This document shows positions 8,979 through 19,362 of a stretch of DNA of 38,483 bases, one piece after another (within the stretch, counting starts at the first letter, position 1; each line of letters opens with the position of its first letter). Below the pieces are notes generated by a model. The model was not told where the DNA came from. It ran no database searches and saw nothing but the letters and a program-made list of their open reading frames with translations. Made by a program: the position numbers and the translations under genes. This stretch comes from Methanoregula sp. (GTDB taxonomy: Archaea; Halobacteriota; Methanomicrobia; Methanomicrobiales; Methanospirillaceae): assembly GCA_030694985.1 (NCBI GenBank), contig JAUYTV010000022.1, forward strand, positions 1 through 38,483, in the 5' to 3' direction.

Positions 8979-11159
8979 CTAAACCCGGAACTTTGTCATC
9001 TCCGAACTCACATTCACAACAATTGAATTCACTTTTCCCACAACTTTTGTGATCTCATCAAGCGCAGCAGACGCCTCTTGTGTTGCTGCTGCAGCATCAC
9101 CAGCTTCTTTTGTTGTGCCCTGGATAAGCCCGCTGACTTCATGCACACTTGCAGTGATCTCTTCTACACTTGCTGCCTGCTCTTCAGTTGCTGCTGCCAC
9201 ATCTGAGCTGCTCTGGGAGATCTTTGCTACAGATTCTACGATCTTGTTAAAGACTGTAAGGGTATCTTCAACGTCCTTACTACCCTGTGTCACCTGCTCT
9301 GTTGCCTGCACAACTGCTTCTGCTGATTTCTGGCTCCTCTTCTGGAGTTCTGAAATCATTGCTGCAATGTTCTCGGCTGAACTTCGGGATTCCTGTGCAA
9401 GTGATTTGACTTCGGCTGCAACAACTGCAAACCCTCTTCCCGCATCCCCAGCCCGTGCAGCTTCGATGGCTGCGTTGAGTGCAAGAAGGTTGGTCTGATT
9501 GGCGATATCACGGATGAGTTTGACAATTTTTCCTATCTCTTTCATCTGGTTGTTGATCTCTAAGATGTTTGTATCAACGATCTTTGTCGAGTCATTGATC
9601 CTTAACATACTTTGGTTTGCCTTGCCAGCAAGTTTGACCCCGTCAGCGCTGAGAGTATCAGCATTCTTTGCCAGTCCGGCAACCGATTCCATGGATGTGG
9701 CCACTTCTTCAACGGTTGATGAGAGATCAGACATTGCTTTTAAGACCTGCTCTATCCCGAGATCGCTCTTCTCAGCATTTTGGCTTACCTGCCCGGTATT
9801 CTTTGCGATCTGGGCGGCTCCAGCAGAGATATCATTCACCCCACTGTCAGCTGCATGGGCAGAATCGGCAAGCTCAGCAACCTGAAGGTTTATTAAGACA
9901 ACTGCTTTTGACACCTCTATCCCGATGCTGTTCATGGCATCTTTGAGCTGCTGGAAATCGCCGGATACTTTTAGATTCTCATCCATACGGGCAGTAAAGT
10001 TGCAGTGGGCATATTCTAAAGAGATCCGAAGCGTCTCGTTGACCGGTGCTATTACTGAGTCGAGTGTTGAGTTTACCCCTTCGACAATCTTCCGGTAATC
10101 GCCGTGGTGTTTTCCTGCATCAGCACGGGTTTTGAGTTTTCCTTCCACTGCCGCTTTTGAGAGTTTATCCGTATCGGAAATAAGTAAGGAGAGCGCGTCT
10201 TTTACTTCAGCGAGATTTTTATTTATGCCAAGGAACCATTCCCGTGCCTCTTGAGTTGTTTTCGAAGCCGGGGTTATCTCTAAGTTAAAATCGAGATTTC
10301 CTTTGGAGAGTTTGGTTAAGTTGTCTGCCATTGAGGAGAGATATGCAGTGATGTAGTTGGCCAGTTCTTCACGTTTTGCTTCCTCAGCGAGTTTCTCGGT
10401 GAGATCATTGTACACCGCCATGATGCTTACGATTCCTCCTTCCTTATCGAGAAGAGGTATCGTGTGCTGTTCCAGACTGTGTGTGGCTTTGGGGAACTGC
10501 ACGGTAACTTCGCCGGTCACACCTTTCTTGGATTCTAAAGCTTCCTTTAAGTTGTGCCCGCTCTTTGCAAGGATCTTGAATTCCCGGATATTCATCTTCT
10601 GCAACGCGTCTTCAGTATACCCGCTCATGGTGAGGAACGCCTCGTTTGCCAGCTTGATATTGAATTTTGTGTCGATGATGAGGAGCGGCTGGGGATTTTG
10701 CATGATCATGGTAAAGGCGAGCTGGCGCTGTTTTCCCGCCTCTTGTTTCTGCTTTGCAGCCTCTGCCTCCCGTGCTTTGCGTTCTATATATTCCTCAATC
10801 TCCCTTCTTACCGCAGGGACAAGACGCGCATAATTGCCTTTGACAATGAAGTCTTGGGCTCCAGCCCGCATCGCCATAACTGCGGTTTCTTCACCGATAA
10901 CACCTGAAGTGATGATAACCGGTAAGTCACAGTTCATCTCTTTTAATAAGGCGAGAGCGGGCATTGCCCCAAAACCGGGAATTGAATAATCGCACAGGAT
11001 AATGTCCCAGGCATCCTTTGTTATTGCCTCTCTCATATCACGGGCAGTATCCACTCTTCGTTGCTGAATTTTAAGACCGCCCTTTTCGAGCTCGTCTGTC
11101 ACAAAGACTGCATCATCTGCAGAGTCTTCAACCAATAATACTCGTATCTCGTCTTTCAT
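8979..11159 (-). CDS. Soluble REC-PAS-HAMP-MCP signal transducer
   Basis: A 726-residue cytoplasmic chemoreceptor with no membrane helix. A receiver domain occupies 1-125 with acidic pocket E11-D12 and phospho-acceptor D57 (IILCDYSIP). A PAS domain spans about 150-265, then HAMP-like repeats ([24 protein letters not shown]) to about 425, and an MCP signalling domain with tip [20 protein letters not shown] near 556. It ends in KFRV. Fusing a receiver to a receptor output suggests that phosphorylation by a histidine kinase tunes the receptor, the reverse of the usual direction. The REC-kinase next door (11251-12360) is an obvious candidate partner. The start is supported by GAGGAGAG just upstream of ATG. 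Confidence 0.93.
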   Translation of the reverse strand: MKDEIRVLLVEDSADDAVFVTDELEKGGLKIQQRRVDTARDMREAITKDAWDIILCDYSIPGFGAMPALALLKEMNCDLPVIITSGVIGEETAVMAMRAGAQDFIVKGNYARLVPAVRREIEEYIERKAREAEAAKQKQEAGKQRQLAFTMIMQNPQPLLIIDTKFNIKLANEAFLTMSGYTEDALQKMNIREFKILAKSGHNLKEALESKKGVTGEVTVQFPKATHSLEQHTIPLLDKEGGIVSIMAVYNDLTEKLAEEAKREELANYITAYLSSMADNLTKLSKGNLDFNLEITPASKTTQEAREWFLGINKNLAEVKDALSLLISDTDKLSKAAVEGKLKTRADAGKHHGDYRKIVEGVNSTLDSVIAPVNETLRISLEYAHCNFTARMDENLKVSGDFQQLKDAMNSIGIEVSKAVVLINLQVAELADSAHAADSGVNDISAGAAQIAKNTGQVSQNAEKSDLGIEQVLKAMSDLSSTVEEVATSMESVAGLAKNADTLSADGVKLAGKANQSMLRINDSTKIVDTNILEINNQMKEIGKIVKLIRDIANQTNLLALNAAIEAARAGDAGRGFAVVAAEVKSLAQESRSSAENIAAMISELQKRSQKSAEAVVQATEQVTQGSKDVEDTLTVFNKIVESVAKISQSSSDVAAATEEQAASVEEITASVHEVSGLIQGTTKEAGDAAAATQEASAALDEITKVVGKVNSIVVNVSSEMTKFRV

Positions 11160-11250
11160 TTTGTTTCTCTCCTCTTCAGTTCCTGTTTATTATATTTCGG
11201 TTCATTCTCGATCCTGTTCATGGCAATTTTAAGATTTGTGGCGTGTTTAG

Positions 11251-12360
11251 TCATCCAGGCCTCCGTGGAGGTCCGAGGCCTCCGTCATTAAGTGTGAAAA
11301 AAACAGTTGTTCCGCCTCCGGTTGTGCTTTTAAGCCAGACGCTTCCCTCATGCCGGCTGATAATTTTATGAACAATCGCAAGACCGATACCGGTGCCGGG
11401 GAATTGCGATTCCGGATGGAACCGTTTAAACGGCGTGAACAGGTCTTTTGCATTCGCTGAATCGAATCCTTCTCCATTGTCCCGGACGAAACAAACAGAT
11501 CTGCCATCGATCTGCTTCCTGCCAAATTCTATACTGATCCGGGACCGGTTCTTTGAAAATTTACAGGAATTATCAAGGATCTGTTGCATTGCGCGTTCGA
11601 GCAGTGCCCGGTCACCCTGCACGATCACATCTTTTTCTATCTCCTGCACAAACTGCGAGGACTGCGTGGGGTGCGGGAGTTCCTGCAGTATGGAGGTTGC
11701 CAATGATGACAGGTTCACCTGCTCGTTTTTCATGGGAAGGCGGCCGGCCCGGGAGAGCTGGAGCAAATCCTCAAAATATGCATCCATCCTGGCTGAAGAA
11801 GCCCGAAGACGGCTGATGTGCTGCTGAGCATCTGCCGGCAGGTTAGCACTATATTTGTCAGAGAGGATCTTGCAATAGCCGTCAATGATCCTTAAAGGGG
11901 CCCTGAGGTCATGGGAGACTGAATAGGAAAATGACTCGAACTCTTTTTTTGTTACTACAAGCGCCTGCTCTGCGTGCCTGCATCGGTGCAGGTGCATAAT
12001 CAGGTTCTTTAACTCTGCATACTGCACATCAGGCTGGGCAGATTTCTGGCAATAGAATGCGGCTCCGTTTTTTATGGCTTCTGCGGCATGTTCTTCTCGC
12101 GCAAATCCTGAAAACACAATGAGCGGGATATCGATACCCTTAGCCTTTAAGGCTTTGAGTAAACCGGTACTGTCCATGCCCGGTGGCATCCGGTAATCAC
12201 AAATGATTACATCGAATGGCTGCACGGTGATCTTTTGAAGAGCATCTTCAGCAGAAAGCGAGGTTTCAACCGCGATGCTCTTGTCATCTTCGAGAAACAT
12301 TTTACCAATATTTAAAAAATCCTTATCATCATCGACAAGGAGTACGGGTATTTTATTCAT
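11251..12360 (-). CDS. Receiver-histidine kinase hybrid (REC-HisKA-HATPase)
   Basis: A 369-residue soluble protein. N-terminal receiver domain (phospho-acceptor D55 in IICDYRMPPG; D10-D11-D12 pocket), a short helix, then a HisKA domain with the SYSVSHDLRAPLR box (H150) and a HATPase with N box (ILDNSCKFS), G1 (DNGEGFD) and G2 (GTGIGLAIV). This H box is of the common bacterial/phytochrome type, unlike the RHDI type of the other kinases here, which hints at separate ancestry. There is no sensor domain: input would come through the receiver. It lies 91 bp downstream of the REC-PAS-MCP start on the same strand, so it is probably transcribed upstream of that gene. Confidence 0.93.
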   Translation of the reverse strand: MNKIPVLLVDDDKDFLNIGKMFLEDDKSIAVETSLSAEDALQKITVQPFDVIICDYRMPPGMDSTGLLKALKAKGIDIPLIVFSGFAREEHAAEAIKNGAAFYCQKSAQPDVQYAELKNLIMHLHRCRHAEQALVVTKKEFESFSYSVSHDLRAPLRIIDGYCKILSDKYSANLPADAQQHISRLRASSARMDAYFEDLLQLSRAGRLPMKNEQVNLSSLATSILQELPHPTQSSQFVQEIEKDVIVQGDRALLERAMQQILDNSCKFSKNRSRISIEFGRKQIDGRSVCFVRDNGEGFDSANAKDLFTPFKRFHPESQFPGTGIGLAIVHKIISRHEGSVWLKSTTGGGTTVFFTLNDGGLGPPRRPG

Positions 12361-12555
12361 GGTAAAGTCTCTTTGCTCCCGTGCAATGGAGCAATTTTTT
12401 TATCCGCGTTATCCGTAAATGGGAAGGTGATGTCCATCATCATATACCTCTATAAGCGTCGTGTAGTTGTCTTGCATGATTTTTTGGGAGACTGGGGATA
12501 TACTGGATACGTTTTTTTGACTGATTCTGCGTAAAAAATGAATTTGTCATTATCT

Positions 12556-13140
12556 CTACGCAACCTTCTTTTTTTCATCCAGGCTTTGGGTAAGTTGCCT
12601 TAGATCAATCCAGATGATGAGGTCAGTTTTTTCCTTTTCGTGCTCTTTTGTTTTTCTTCGGATGGTGCCAAGGATAGCGGGATCTCCCCAGTTTGAACCA
12701 TCCTTGTTTGTATCAATATCGCTGTGTTCAAACATGGATACTGCGAGGACATCATCGACAAGCACACCGGTTTTGACCCGTGTTATCTTCTCATCAAGTA
12801 CCATAATCCGGGAGGTTTCTTTTACCAGATTTTCCTGCAAAGCGATGTTTAACCGCTGCCGCAGGTCAAGGATGGTTGTGATCTCTCCGCGTAAATCGAT
12901 GATACCCTGAACAACCGGAGGTGCATTGGGAAGCGGGGTGATGGCAGTATATTCAACAACTTCCCGGATATCGGTTAAGTTGACTGCATAATGTTCCTTT
13001 CCGAGCAGGAACTCCACCACATGGATGGCTTTTCCTGTTGGATCTGCTGCCGGGGCAGTTGCCTTGCCATAGGCCGGTCCATTTGTCCGGGCTGGCTGGC
13101 CAACTGCATTTCCGGTTCCTTCTGTTGCTGTGATGCTCAT
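12556..13140 (-). CDS. cheW: CheW-like adaptor (second cheW of cassette B)
   Basis: A 194-residue CheW. After a Gly/Ala/Pro-rich linker (1-40) come HVVEFLLGKEHYAVNLTDIREVVEY, VQGIIDLRGEITTILDLRQRL, RIMVLDEKI, TGVLVDDVLAVS and the final LIIWIDLRQL, with a charged insertion (RRKTKEHEKEK) before it. It is the last gene of the MCP-cheW-cheW cassette, 29 bp after the preceding cheW. GAGGA lies upstream of ATG. The decayed copy at 4547-4787 is its duplicate. It differs clearly from the first cheW of the cassette, so the two adaptors may bind different receptors or kinases (inference). Confidence 0.95.
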   Translation of the reverse strand: MSITATEGTGNAVGQPARTNGPAYGKATAPAADPTGKAIHVVEFLLGKEHYAVNLTDIREVVEYTAITPLPNAPPVVQGIIDLRGEITTILDLRQRLNIALQENLVKETSRIMVLDEKITRVKTGVLVDDVLAVSMFEHSDIDTNKDGSNWGDPAILGTIRRKTKEHEKEKTDLIIWIDLRQLTQSLDEKKKVA

Positions 13141-13169
13141 ACGTGTTTCAGTCCTCTTTTTTTTAGTTT

Positions 13170-13769
13170 TTATGCCAGGGACATTCCCTCGCCGATATCT
13201 TTGAGAAGGTACTTGATGTCGATCCAGATGATCAGTTCATTCTTCTCATGGTCTTTGTCCTTGACCTTCTTTTTGATGATTCCTAAGATCGCTGTGTCAT
13301 CGTTTGCATCGCCGGCAGATGTCTTGTCGATGTCGTTCATGTTGAACGTTGAAACCGAAGTTACGTCATCGACCATGATCCCGGTCTTGCCGTTTGTGAT
13401 CTTTTCATCGAGTACAATGATCCTGCTGTTCTCATCCTTAGTTTCTGCGCCCGCTGTTATGTGAAGACGTTCTTTTAAGTCCACAATCGTGGTGATCTCA
13501 CCACGGAGATCGATGATGCCTTTCATGTAGGAGGCACTGTTTGGAAGTTTTGTGATGGTTGTGTACTCCACCACCTCCTTGACATCGAAGAGATCCACTG
13601 CATAGTGCTCGTTTCCGAGCAGGAACTCAACGACCTGCATAGTCCCTTTCTCGTGCTTTCCTGCCTTTGTCTCCATGACAGACTGATTTTTATCAGAAGA
13701 CTCTATGACCGGAGCAACGGAAGAAGGGGAGGTTTTTTCCACTTCTGCTGGCTTTGTAGATTTTGCCAT
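13170..13769 (-). CDS. cheW: CheW-like adaptor (first cheW of cassette B)
   Basis: The start is taken at ATG 13769 (MAKSTKPAEVEK), because GGAGG lies 8 bases upstream and the paralogue at 4816-5415 starts with the same MAKSTKP. The longer frame to 13793 would overlap the MCP stop. The product has 199 residues and the CheW landmarks VVEFLLGNEHYAVDLFDVKEVVEY, LRGEITTIVDLKERL, RIIVLDEKI and LIIWIDIKYLLKD, with the Lys-rich KKKVKDKDHEKNE insertion. It is very close to cassette A's cheW. The gap to the upstream MCP gene is 17 bp, so the two are cotranscribed. Confidence 0.95.
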   Translation of the reverse strand: MAKSTKPAEVEKTSPSSVAPVIESSDKNQSVMETKAGKHEKGTMQVVEFLLGNEHYAVDLFDVKEVVEYTTITKLPNSASYMKGIIDLRGEITTIVDLKERLHITAGAETKDENSRIIVLDEKITNGKTGIMVDDVTSVSTFNMNDIDKTSAGDANDDTAILGIIKKKVKDKDHEKNELIIWIDIKYLLKDIGEGMSLA

Positions 13770-13786
13770 GACCGTTCCTCCTCCAC

Positions 13787-16714
13787 TTAGCATTTGAACT
13801 TCGAGACTTCTTTGGTCACCTTATCGACAATCGAGTTTACATTGCCGACAACTTTTGTGATCTGGTCAATTGCGGCTGCCGATTCTTCGCTTGCTGCAGC
13901 GGCATCTGTTGACTCTTTTGCCGTGCTCACCATCAATCCGTTGACTTCGTTTACACTTGCCGTTACTTCCTCAACAGAAGCTGCCTGTTCTTCTGCCGCA
14001 GCTGCCACATCGCTGACGTTCTTGCTCACCTGGTCGATCGATTCGACAATCTTTGTAAAGCTGCTCAGCGTGTCATGCAGGGCTTCACTACCCTGTTTGA
14101 CTCCGGTGTTGGCGGAGGCGACTGCGTCTACTGCACTGTTGGTCTTGGACTGGAGGTTGTTGATCATCTCAGAGATCTTCTCTGCTGATGCCCGTGATTC
14201 TACTGCAAGCGATTTGACTTCGGTTGCAACCACGGCAAATCCGCGTCCTGCATCTCCTGCCCTTGCAGCTTCAATCGCTGCGTTGAGGGCTAACAGGTTT
14301 GTCTGGTTTGCCAGATCGGTGATGAGGTTGACGATCTCGCTGATCTTGTCCATCTGTCCCTTGATCTCAAGGATGATGACATTGACTTCATTTGAAGACT
14401 TGGTAATGCCCTGCATACCGTTTTCAGTCTTCCTTGCAAGGTCCATTCCCTCCTTGCTGTAGGTGGTTGTGTCCTGCACGAGTTTTGCGGTCACATCCGC
14501 ACGGGTAGCCACTTCCTGGATCGTGCGCGAGAGATCTTCCATGGCTTTCTGTACCTGTTCGATACCTGCCATCGATTTCTCGACATTGGTGCTGACTGCA
14601 CTCGTGTTCTTTGCTACCTGTCCTGCACCCGCAGAGACTTCCTCGACACTGGCATTGGCCTCTTCGGCTCCGGCTGCAAGGTCGGTGACCTGTGCACTGA
14701 TGTTGATTACTGCTGCAGAGACTGCAATACCGATATTGTTGAGCGCCTCTTTGAAGGCTAACCAGTCGCCGGGCACCTTGAGGTTTGGATCCACGCGGGT
14801 GGTAAAGTCCTGTGTTGCATAGCCTTTCGATACGCGTAGGGCTTCGTTAACCGGCTCGATAACCGAGTCGAGCGTCTGGTTAACACCGACTACGATCTTC
14901 TTGAAGTCGCCGTTGTGTTTGGTTGCATCCGCACGCGTCTTTAGCTTACCTTCATCCGCTGCCTTTGCGAGCATGACTGCATCAGAGACGAGCATATTGA
15001 CCGCGTCGATACAGTTGTTTAAGTTGTTTTTGATCTCGTTGAAGTCGCCGTTGTAGTTGTCAGTGATCTTCTTTGGTATGTCACCTTTGGAGATCCGGTC
15101 TACATATTCGGCTGCAACATTGAGCGGGCCGATCACAGAGTCGAGACAATCGTTGACGCCTTTTACGATCTTCTGGTAGTCACCATTGTGCTTGGTTGCG
15201 TCGGCTCGCGTGTCGAGTTTCCCTTCAATTGCAGCTGTCCGGAGCATTCCTGCATCAGCAACAAGTGCATTGACCGCATCGATACAGTTGTTTAAGTTGT
15301 TCTTGATCTCATTGAAATCACCGTTGTAAGTGTCGGAGATCTTCTTTGGGATGTCGCCTTTGGATATCCGGTCAACATATTCAGCTGCCACATTTAAGGG
15401 GCCGATAACCGAGTCAAGCGTTGCGTTGACGCCTTCGACAATCTTCTTGTAGTCGCCCATGTGTTTGCTGGCATCGGCACGGGTGTCTAACTTACCTTCA
15501 ACTGCGGCTTTTGCGAGCATCGCAGCGTCCGCATTGAGGGCATTTAAGTTGTCGATACAGCTGTTTAAGTTGTTCTTTATCTCGTTAAAGTCGCCGTTGT
15601 AGTTGTCGGTGATCTTCTTTGGGATGTCGCCTTTGGAGATCCGATCAACATATTCAGCTGCTACATTCAGCGGCCCGATGACGGCATCGAGACAGTTGTT
15701 CACACCGACAACGATCTTCTGGTAATCGCCTTTCTGTTTTGAAGCGTCAGCACGGGTGTCGAGTTTTCCTTCCACTGCCGCCTTTGCAAGCATGTTTGCA
15801 TCGGCAACAAGTCCCCGTAGTGCAACGGTTGTGGATATGAGCGCGGGTGCTATCTCATCCTGGGCATCCATTGCCTTAACATCAGTTGTGAGATCCCCTT
15901 CTGCGATCTTCTTCAATGTGCCGACTACATTAGTCTGCAAATTGTCGGAGAACGAATCCATGACAGTAGCCATCTCACCGATCTCGTCCTTCCGGGTCAT
16001 CTTCATCCGGTTGCCGAGGTGACCCATGCCCATCTCTTTTAAGTTCCTGCTGGTAAGGTCAAGTGGTCCGGTGATGCTTTTGGAAAGGTACAATGCAATG
16101 CCTACTCCAGCGATTACAGCAATGATTGTTGCAATAATCATAATGATTGTTGCTGATGCAGTTGCTGCATTAGTTGCTTTGTTCAGGCTTTCGGCATCGG
16201 AAAACGAACTGGTAACGAGCGTCTTGACTGCACCCAGACATTCTGTCCGTGAGGTGACGGCCGGACTCCCTGCTGCAAGACCCGCGTCTACCGCTTTTGT
16301 ATCACCTTTATCGGTATCCGTCTCGAGTTTTTTGTAGTTTACCTGCATCGATGCCCACGCCGTATCGAACTTATCCAAACTGGCTTTATCCACTGCAGAT
16401 AATGGGCGGGAGCGGAATTCTTTCATATTATCATTGATTACTCCAACTTGTGCGGCGAGCGAAGTACTTGTGGCAGCACGATCAGCAGGAACCGCAATAT
16501 ACCGGTAGATATCTCCCCGCATCTTCTCCAACGCTGCATTGGTCAGCGCAAGGTTCTCTGTACCCTGCATTTTTTCATAGAGCGCATTCTGACGGTCTGC
16601 TGCTTCCTGCAGGTTCATATACCCGAGTCCTGCAACTGCCACTAGGATAAGCAGGACAATCAGGAATCCGCCGATAAGCTTCTTCCCGATTTTCATATCA
16701 TCAATGAAACTCAT
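13787..16714 (-). CDS. Methyl-accepting chemotaxis protein with four-helix-bundle sensor and poly-HAMP array
   Basis: A 975-residue transducer. Helix 1 at about 13-32, a helical extracytoplasmic domain (about 35-188, consistent with 4HB_MCP), helix 2 at about 190-212 ([12 protein letters not shown]) and a canonical HAMP. A poly-HAMP region follows with three near-identical 91-residue units ([20 protein letters not shown] ... GVNxxLDS), preceded by a half unit. The signalling hairpin has its tip at [20 protein letters not shown] near 805, and the protein ends in KFKC. From [14 protein letters not shown] onward it is almost the same as the MCP at 5431-8799, so sensor modules were swapped or replaced after duplication. 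GAGG precedes ATG. It heads the MCP-cheW-cheW cassette. Confidence 0.95.
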   Translation of the reverse strand: MSFIDDMKIGKKLIGGFLIVLLILVAVAGLGYMNLQEAADRQNALYEKMQGTENLALTNAALEKMRGDIYRYIAVPADRAATSTSLAAQVGVINDNMKEFRSRPLSAVDKASLDKFDTAWASMQVNYKKLETDTDKGDTKAVDAGLAAGSPAVTSRTECLGAVKTLVTSSFSDAESLNKATNAATASATIIMIIATIIAVIAGVGIALYLSKSITGPLDLTSRNLKEMGMGHLGNRMKMTRKDEIGEMATVMDSFSDNLQTNVVGTLKKIAEGDLTTDVKAMDAQDEIAPALISTTVALRGLVADANMLAKAAVEGKLDTRADASKQKGDYQKIVVGVNNCLDAVIGPLNVAAEYVDRISKGDIPKKITDNYNGDFNEIKNNLNSCIDNLNALNADAAMLAKAAVEGKLDTRADASKHMGDYKKIVEGVNATLDSVIGPLNVAAEYVDRISKGDIPKKISDTYNGDFNEIKNNLNNCIDAVNALVADAGMLRTAAIEGKLDTRADATKHNGDYQKIVKGVNDCLDSVIGPLNVAAEYVDRISKGDIPKKITDNYNGDFNEIKNNLNNCIDAVNMLVSDAVMLAKAADEGKLKTRADATKHNGDFKKIVVGVNQTLDSVIEPVNEALRVSKGYATQDFTTRVDPNLKVPGDWLAFKEALNNIGIAVSAAVINISAQVTDLAAGAEEANASVEEVSAGAGQVAKNTSAVSTNVEKSMAGIEQVQKAMEDLSRTIQEVATRADVTAKLVQDTTTYSKEGMDLARKTENGMQGITKSSNEVNVIILEIKGQMDKISEIVNLITDLANQTNLLALNAAIEAARAGDAGRGFAVVATEVKSLAVESRASAEKISEMINNLQSKTNSAVDAVASANTGVKQGSEALHDTLSSFTKIVESIDQVSKNVSDVAAAAEEQAASVEEVTASVNEVNGLMVSTAKESTDAAAASEESAAAIDQITKVVGNVNSIVDKVTKEVSKFKC
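14864..15682 (-). repeat. Three tandem 273-bp in-frame repeats (poly-HAMP)
   Basis: Inside the MCP gene, three consecutive 273-bp (91-codon) units encode [20 protein letters not shown], then PKKI[TS][14 protein letters not shown], an EGKL[DK]TRADA segment and GD[YF]xKIVxGVN. The units are similar at DNA level, so array length could vary by recombination or replication slippage. Each unit is the length of about two HAMP domains. Confidence 0.85.
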
Positions 16715-17044
16715 TTCTTATAACCTCACTTTTCCTCAATCATTTACCGGATTTCCCGCATTCTTCTGATTGTTGAGCAGGGATGCAGGGCCACAATGTA
16801 CCCTGCCCCGCACCCCGTGTTGTGTTGGGGCACACCCCGGCGCATACCGTTGGCGTGCCGTCGAAATACCCGGAACTCCGGGCGGAATGTGGGCGAAACA
16901 ATCTTTTGTCCAGCATGGTATATAAATGTAGTGTGTTATGATGATGATAAGCGATGATTAAAATAGGTGAACAGATATGATAACTATTACCAATCGCTGC
17001 AAGCTAAAAATTGCGGATTCAATAGGTGGGAGCATGACGAGAGC
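16715..17044. other. Divergent intergenic region between the MCP gene and the HTH kinase gene
   Basis: It holds the promoters for both directions. The part at about 16785-16895 is GC-rich, with short inverted segments (cccggaactccggg at 16870-16883). No small gene is evident. Confidence 0.6.
16917..16929 (+). promoter_or_regulatory. Archaeal TATA box upstream of the kinase-cheW-cheR run
   Basis: The sequence ggtatataaatgt matches an archaeal TATA box. Transcription would start near 16945-16950, giving a leader of about 95 bases to the ATG chosen at 17045. Confidence 0.55.
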
Positions 17045-18712
17045 ATGGTAAAAGACAATGAAATCCTGCGCATCCGAGATGAGCTCGAGCGCAACCCGAA
17101 GGGGATGACCATTGAAGATGTCTCCCAGAAACTATCGATGAACCGGGGCACTGCGGCAAAATACCTCAACCTTTTAGTGGTTTCGGGTCAGGCAGAGATG
17201 CGCACGCTGGGTCCTGCTAAGCTCTTCTCCATCTCACAAAGGGTACCGCTCTCCCAGATGCTCAGCGTCTGGACTGATTTGATCCTGATCCTTGATGCCG
17301 ATCTCTTCATCCAGCAGGTAAACGATGCTCTCCTTTCCTATTTCCAGCTCGATCGCAACCAACTCATGGGCGTGCAGCTCACCCACTCACCGCTGTCCCA
17401 GTACTTTACAGATGAACATCTCGACACACTAAAATCCGCACTCGATGGTGAAGAAAAAATCTTTGAAGAAGAGATCGAGATCCACGGAAAGATCCATTCG
17501 TTCCGGATAAAAGTCCTCCCCCTTGTCTTTGACCAGGGAGGCAAGGGGATCGGCACGATCCTCATTGACATCACCGGTATCAAAGCTTACCAGAATGATC
17601 TTGAAAGCAAAGTTAAGGAGCGAACCGATCTTTTAAATGAAACAAATGTTGAACTGGAACGCCGGATCCGGGAATATAAGAAGATCGAAAAAGCTCTGGT
17701 AGAATCAGAAGAAAAGTACCGGGCGCTTGTGGATAATATCACTGAAGTGATCTTTACTATCAATGACCATGGCGTAATTACCTATATCTCTCCGGCAATT
17801 ACTCCAATCTGTGGATTTTTACCCAATGAATTGCTCGGCCGGCCGATTGCAGACTTTGTTCTTAGCGAGGATCTGGTCTCGTTTACCAAAGGTCTTGATA
17901 AGAGTCAGAGCGGAAATATCAGCCCGTTTGAATTTCGTATCGTTGCAAAAGATGGCGGACTCCGCTGGGTACATGCATCAGGAAAACCGGTTGAACACCC
18001 TGGAGCTCCGGACGGATACCAGGGCATGATTACCGATATCCATGAACAGAAGCGTGCCGAAGATACGCTGCGCAGGGCAAACAAACAGATTGTGCTTTTA
18101 AACAGCATCACGCGCCATGATATCTTAAACGGCATCACAAAGCTTCTTGCCTATCTCGATATCACAAAGCGCCAGACAAAAGATGCAAAACTCTTAGAAC
18201 TGCTCGACAAAGAAAAAGAGATCACAAACACCATCCAGCGCCAGATCACCTTCACCCGCGACTACCAGAACATCGGCATCCGTCCCCCGCAGTGGAAGGA
18301 CCTTAACACCAGCATAAGGGACGCAGCAACCGAAGTGAATCTTGGAAAAATTACCCTGTCAGTAACAGTTGACAAGACAAAAATATTTGCAGACGATCTT
18401 ATTGAAAAAGTCTTTTGCAACCTGATGGAAAATTCAGTGCAGCACGGGGGAAAGGTTACTGCGATCACCTTCTCTTCCAAAAAGAAAGGAAAGGTGCTCG
18501 TACTTACCTGTGAAGATAATGGAATTGGTATCGCAAAAGAAGAAAAAGAACTCATCTTTGAGCACAGCCGGGGCGGCAGGATCAACTACGGGCTCTTCTT
18601 CGCACGCGAAGTGCTCGCCATCACCGGTCTCACCATCAAAGAGACCGGTACGGCAGGCAGCGGAGCCCGGTTTGAAATTACTGTTCCAGAAGAGATGTTT
18701 AAGGGGGCATAA
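17045..18712 (+). CDS. HTH-PAS-PAS histidine kinase, RHDI-type
   Basis: I take ATG 17045, preceded by GGTGGGAG; an in-frame GTG at 16967 would add 26 unconserved residues, and the paralogue at 28763 also begins just before its helix-turn-helix. The 555-residue product has a winged HTH (about 8-65, MTIEDVSQKLSMNRGTAAKYL), PAS1 (about 74-177), a coiled segment, PAS2 (about 227-332), a TRHDILNGITKLLAY phospho-acceptor segment (His near 357) and an ATPase with N box (LMENSVQHG) and G1 (EDNGIGIA). The G2 box is unusual (GGRINYGLFFA instead of GLGLFL). It ends in GSGARFEITVP. No membrane helix is visible. It lies 69 bp before a cheW and then cheR, so a role in chemosensory signalling is likely. The HTH could allow DNA binding. 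Confidence 0.92.
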   Translation: MVKDNEILRIRDELERNPKGMTIEDVSQKLSMNRGTAAKYLNLLVVSGQAEMRTLGPAKLFSISQRVPLSQMLSVWTDLILILDADLFIQQVNDALLSYFQLDRNQLMGVQLTHSPLSQYFTDEHLDTLKSALDGEEKIFEEEIEIHGKIHSFRIKVLPLVFDQGGKGIGTILIDITGIKAYQNDLESKVKERTDLLNETNVELERRIREYKKIEKALVESEEKYRALVDNITEVIFTINDHGVITYISPAITPICGFLPNELLGRPIADFVLSEDLVSFTKGLDKSQSGNISPFEFRIVAKDGGLRWVHASGKPVEHPGAPDGYQGMITDIHEQKRAEDTLRRANKQIVLLNSITRHDILNGITKLLAYLDITKRQTKDAKLLELLDKEKEITNTIQRQITFTRDYQNIGIRPPQWKDLNTSIRDAATEVNLGKITLSVTVDKTKIFADDLIEKVFCNLMENSVQHGGKVTAITFSSKKKGKVLVLTCEDNGIGIAKEEKELIFEHSRGGRINYGLFFAREVLAITGLTIKETGTAGSGARFEITVPEEMFKGA

Positions 18713-18781
18713 GCAGTGATTAACACTATGAGAAAAAATTGGCAGAAGCAAAAAAATATTCAGAGCGAGGAAACATAAAAA

Positions 18782-19297
18782 ATGGCAGAAGCTGAAATAT
18801 CGCATCAGGTGAGCGGAGGAACCGGAATGGACGAATTGATTGAAGTAGTAGAATTCACGCTTGGCGGTAAACGGTATGCGCTTGACATCCAGCTGGTAAG
18901 GGAAATTGTGGTGATGATGCCTATCACCCCCATCCCGCGTGCCCCGGAATTCATATCGGGCGTGCTCAACCTTCGTGGTGAGATCACCTACATCATCAAC
19001 CTAAACAAACTTCTGGATGTAGAAGATAAGGAGATTAGAAAGGACCAGAAAATTATCGTCTTTGTACCGGGGGCTGCCAAGAAAAACAATGTCGGGATCA
19101 TTGTTGATAACGTGAGCAGTGTCTTTCAGGTGCCAGAAGAAGATATTGAAAAGATGCAGGACAATGCATCATCAAAGATATCAGGCTTTGTAAAAGGGAT
19201 TATCAAATTAAAGAGCGATGATCACGAGAAGAAGAGCAAAGGACTGCTCATCTGGATTGATATGGAAAAGATATTTTCCGGTATGATACCCCAGTAA
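18782..19297 (+). CDS. cheW: CheW-like adaptor
   Basis: A 171-residue CheW: IEVVEFTLGGKRYALDIQLVREIV, PRAPEFISGVLNLRGEITYIINL, KIIVFVPG, VGIIVDNVSSVF, and a charged insertion (KLKSDDHEKKSKG) before LLIWIDMEKIF. It is clearly diverged from the four cheW copies of the minus-strand cassettes. It lies between the HTH-PAS kinase gene (69 bp before) and cheR (65 bp after), all plus strand, probably one transcript. GAGG lies upstream of ATG (gagcgaggaaac). With the kinase as neighbour it may link a receptor to that kinase, although CheW normally binds CheA. Confidence 0.95.
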   Translation: MAEAEISHQVSGGTGMDELIEVVEFTLGGKRYALDIQLVREIVVMMPITPIPRAPEFISGVLNLRGEITYIINLNKLLDVEDKEIRKDQKIIVFVPGAAKKNNVGIIVDNVSSVFQVPEEDIEKMQDNASSKISGFVKGIIKLKSDDHEKKSKGLLIWIDMEKIFSGMIPQ

Positions 19298-19362
19298 ATC
19301 CTAAAAAACTTTTAAGAACAGCGAAATCATTGGTGATGCTTACAAAGCATCCTGAGGCGGAC

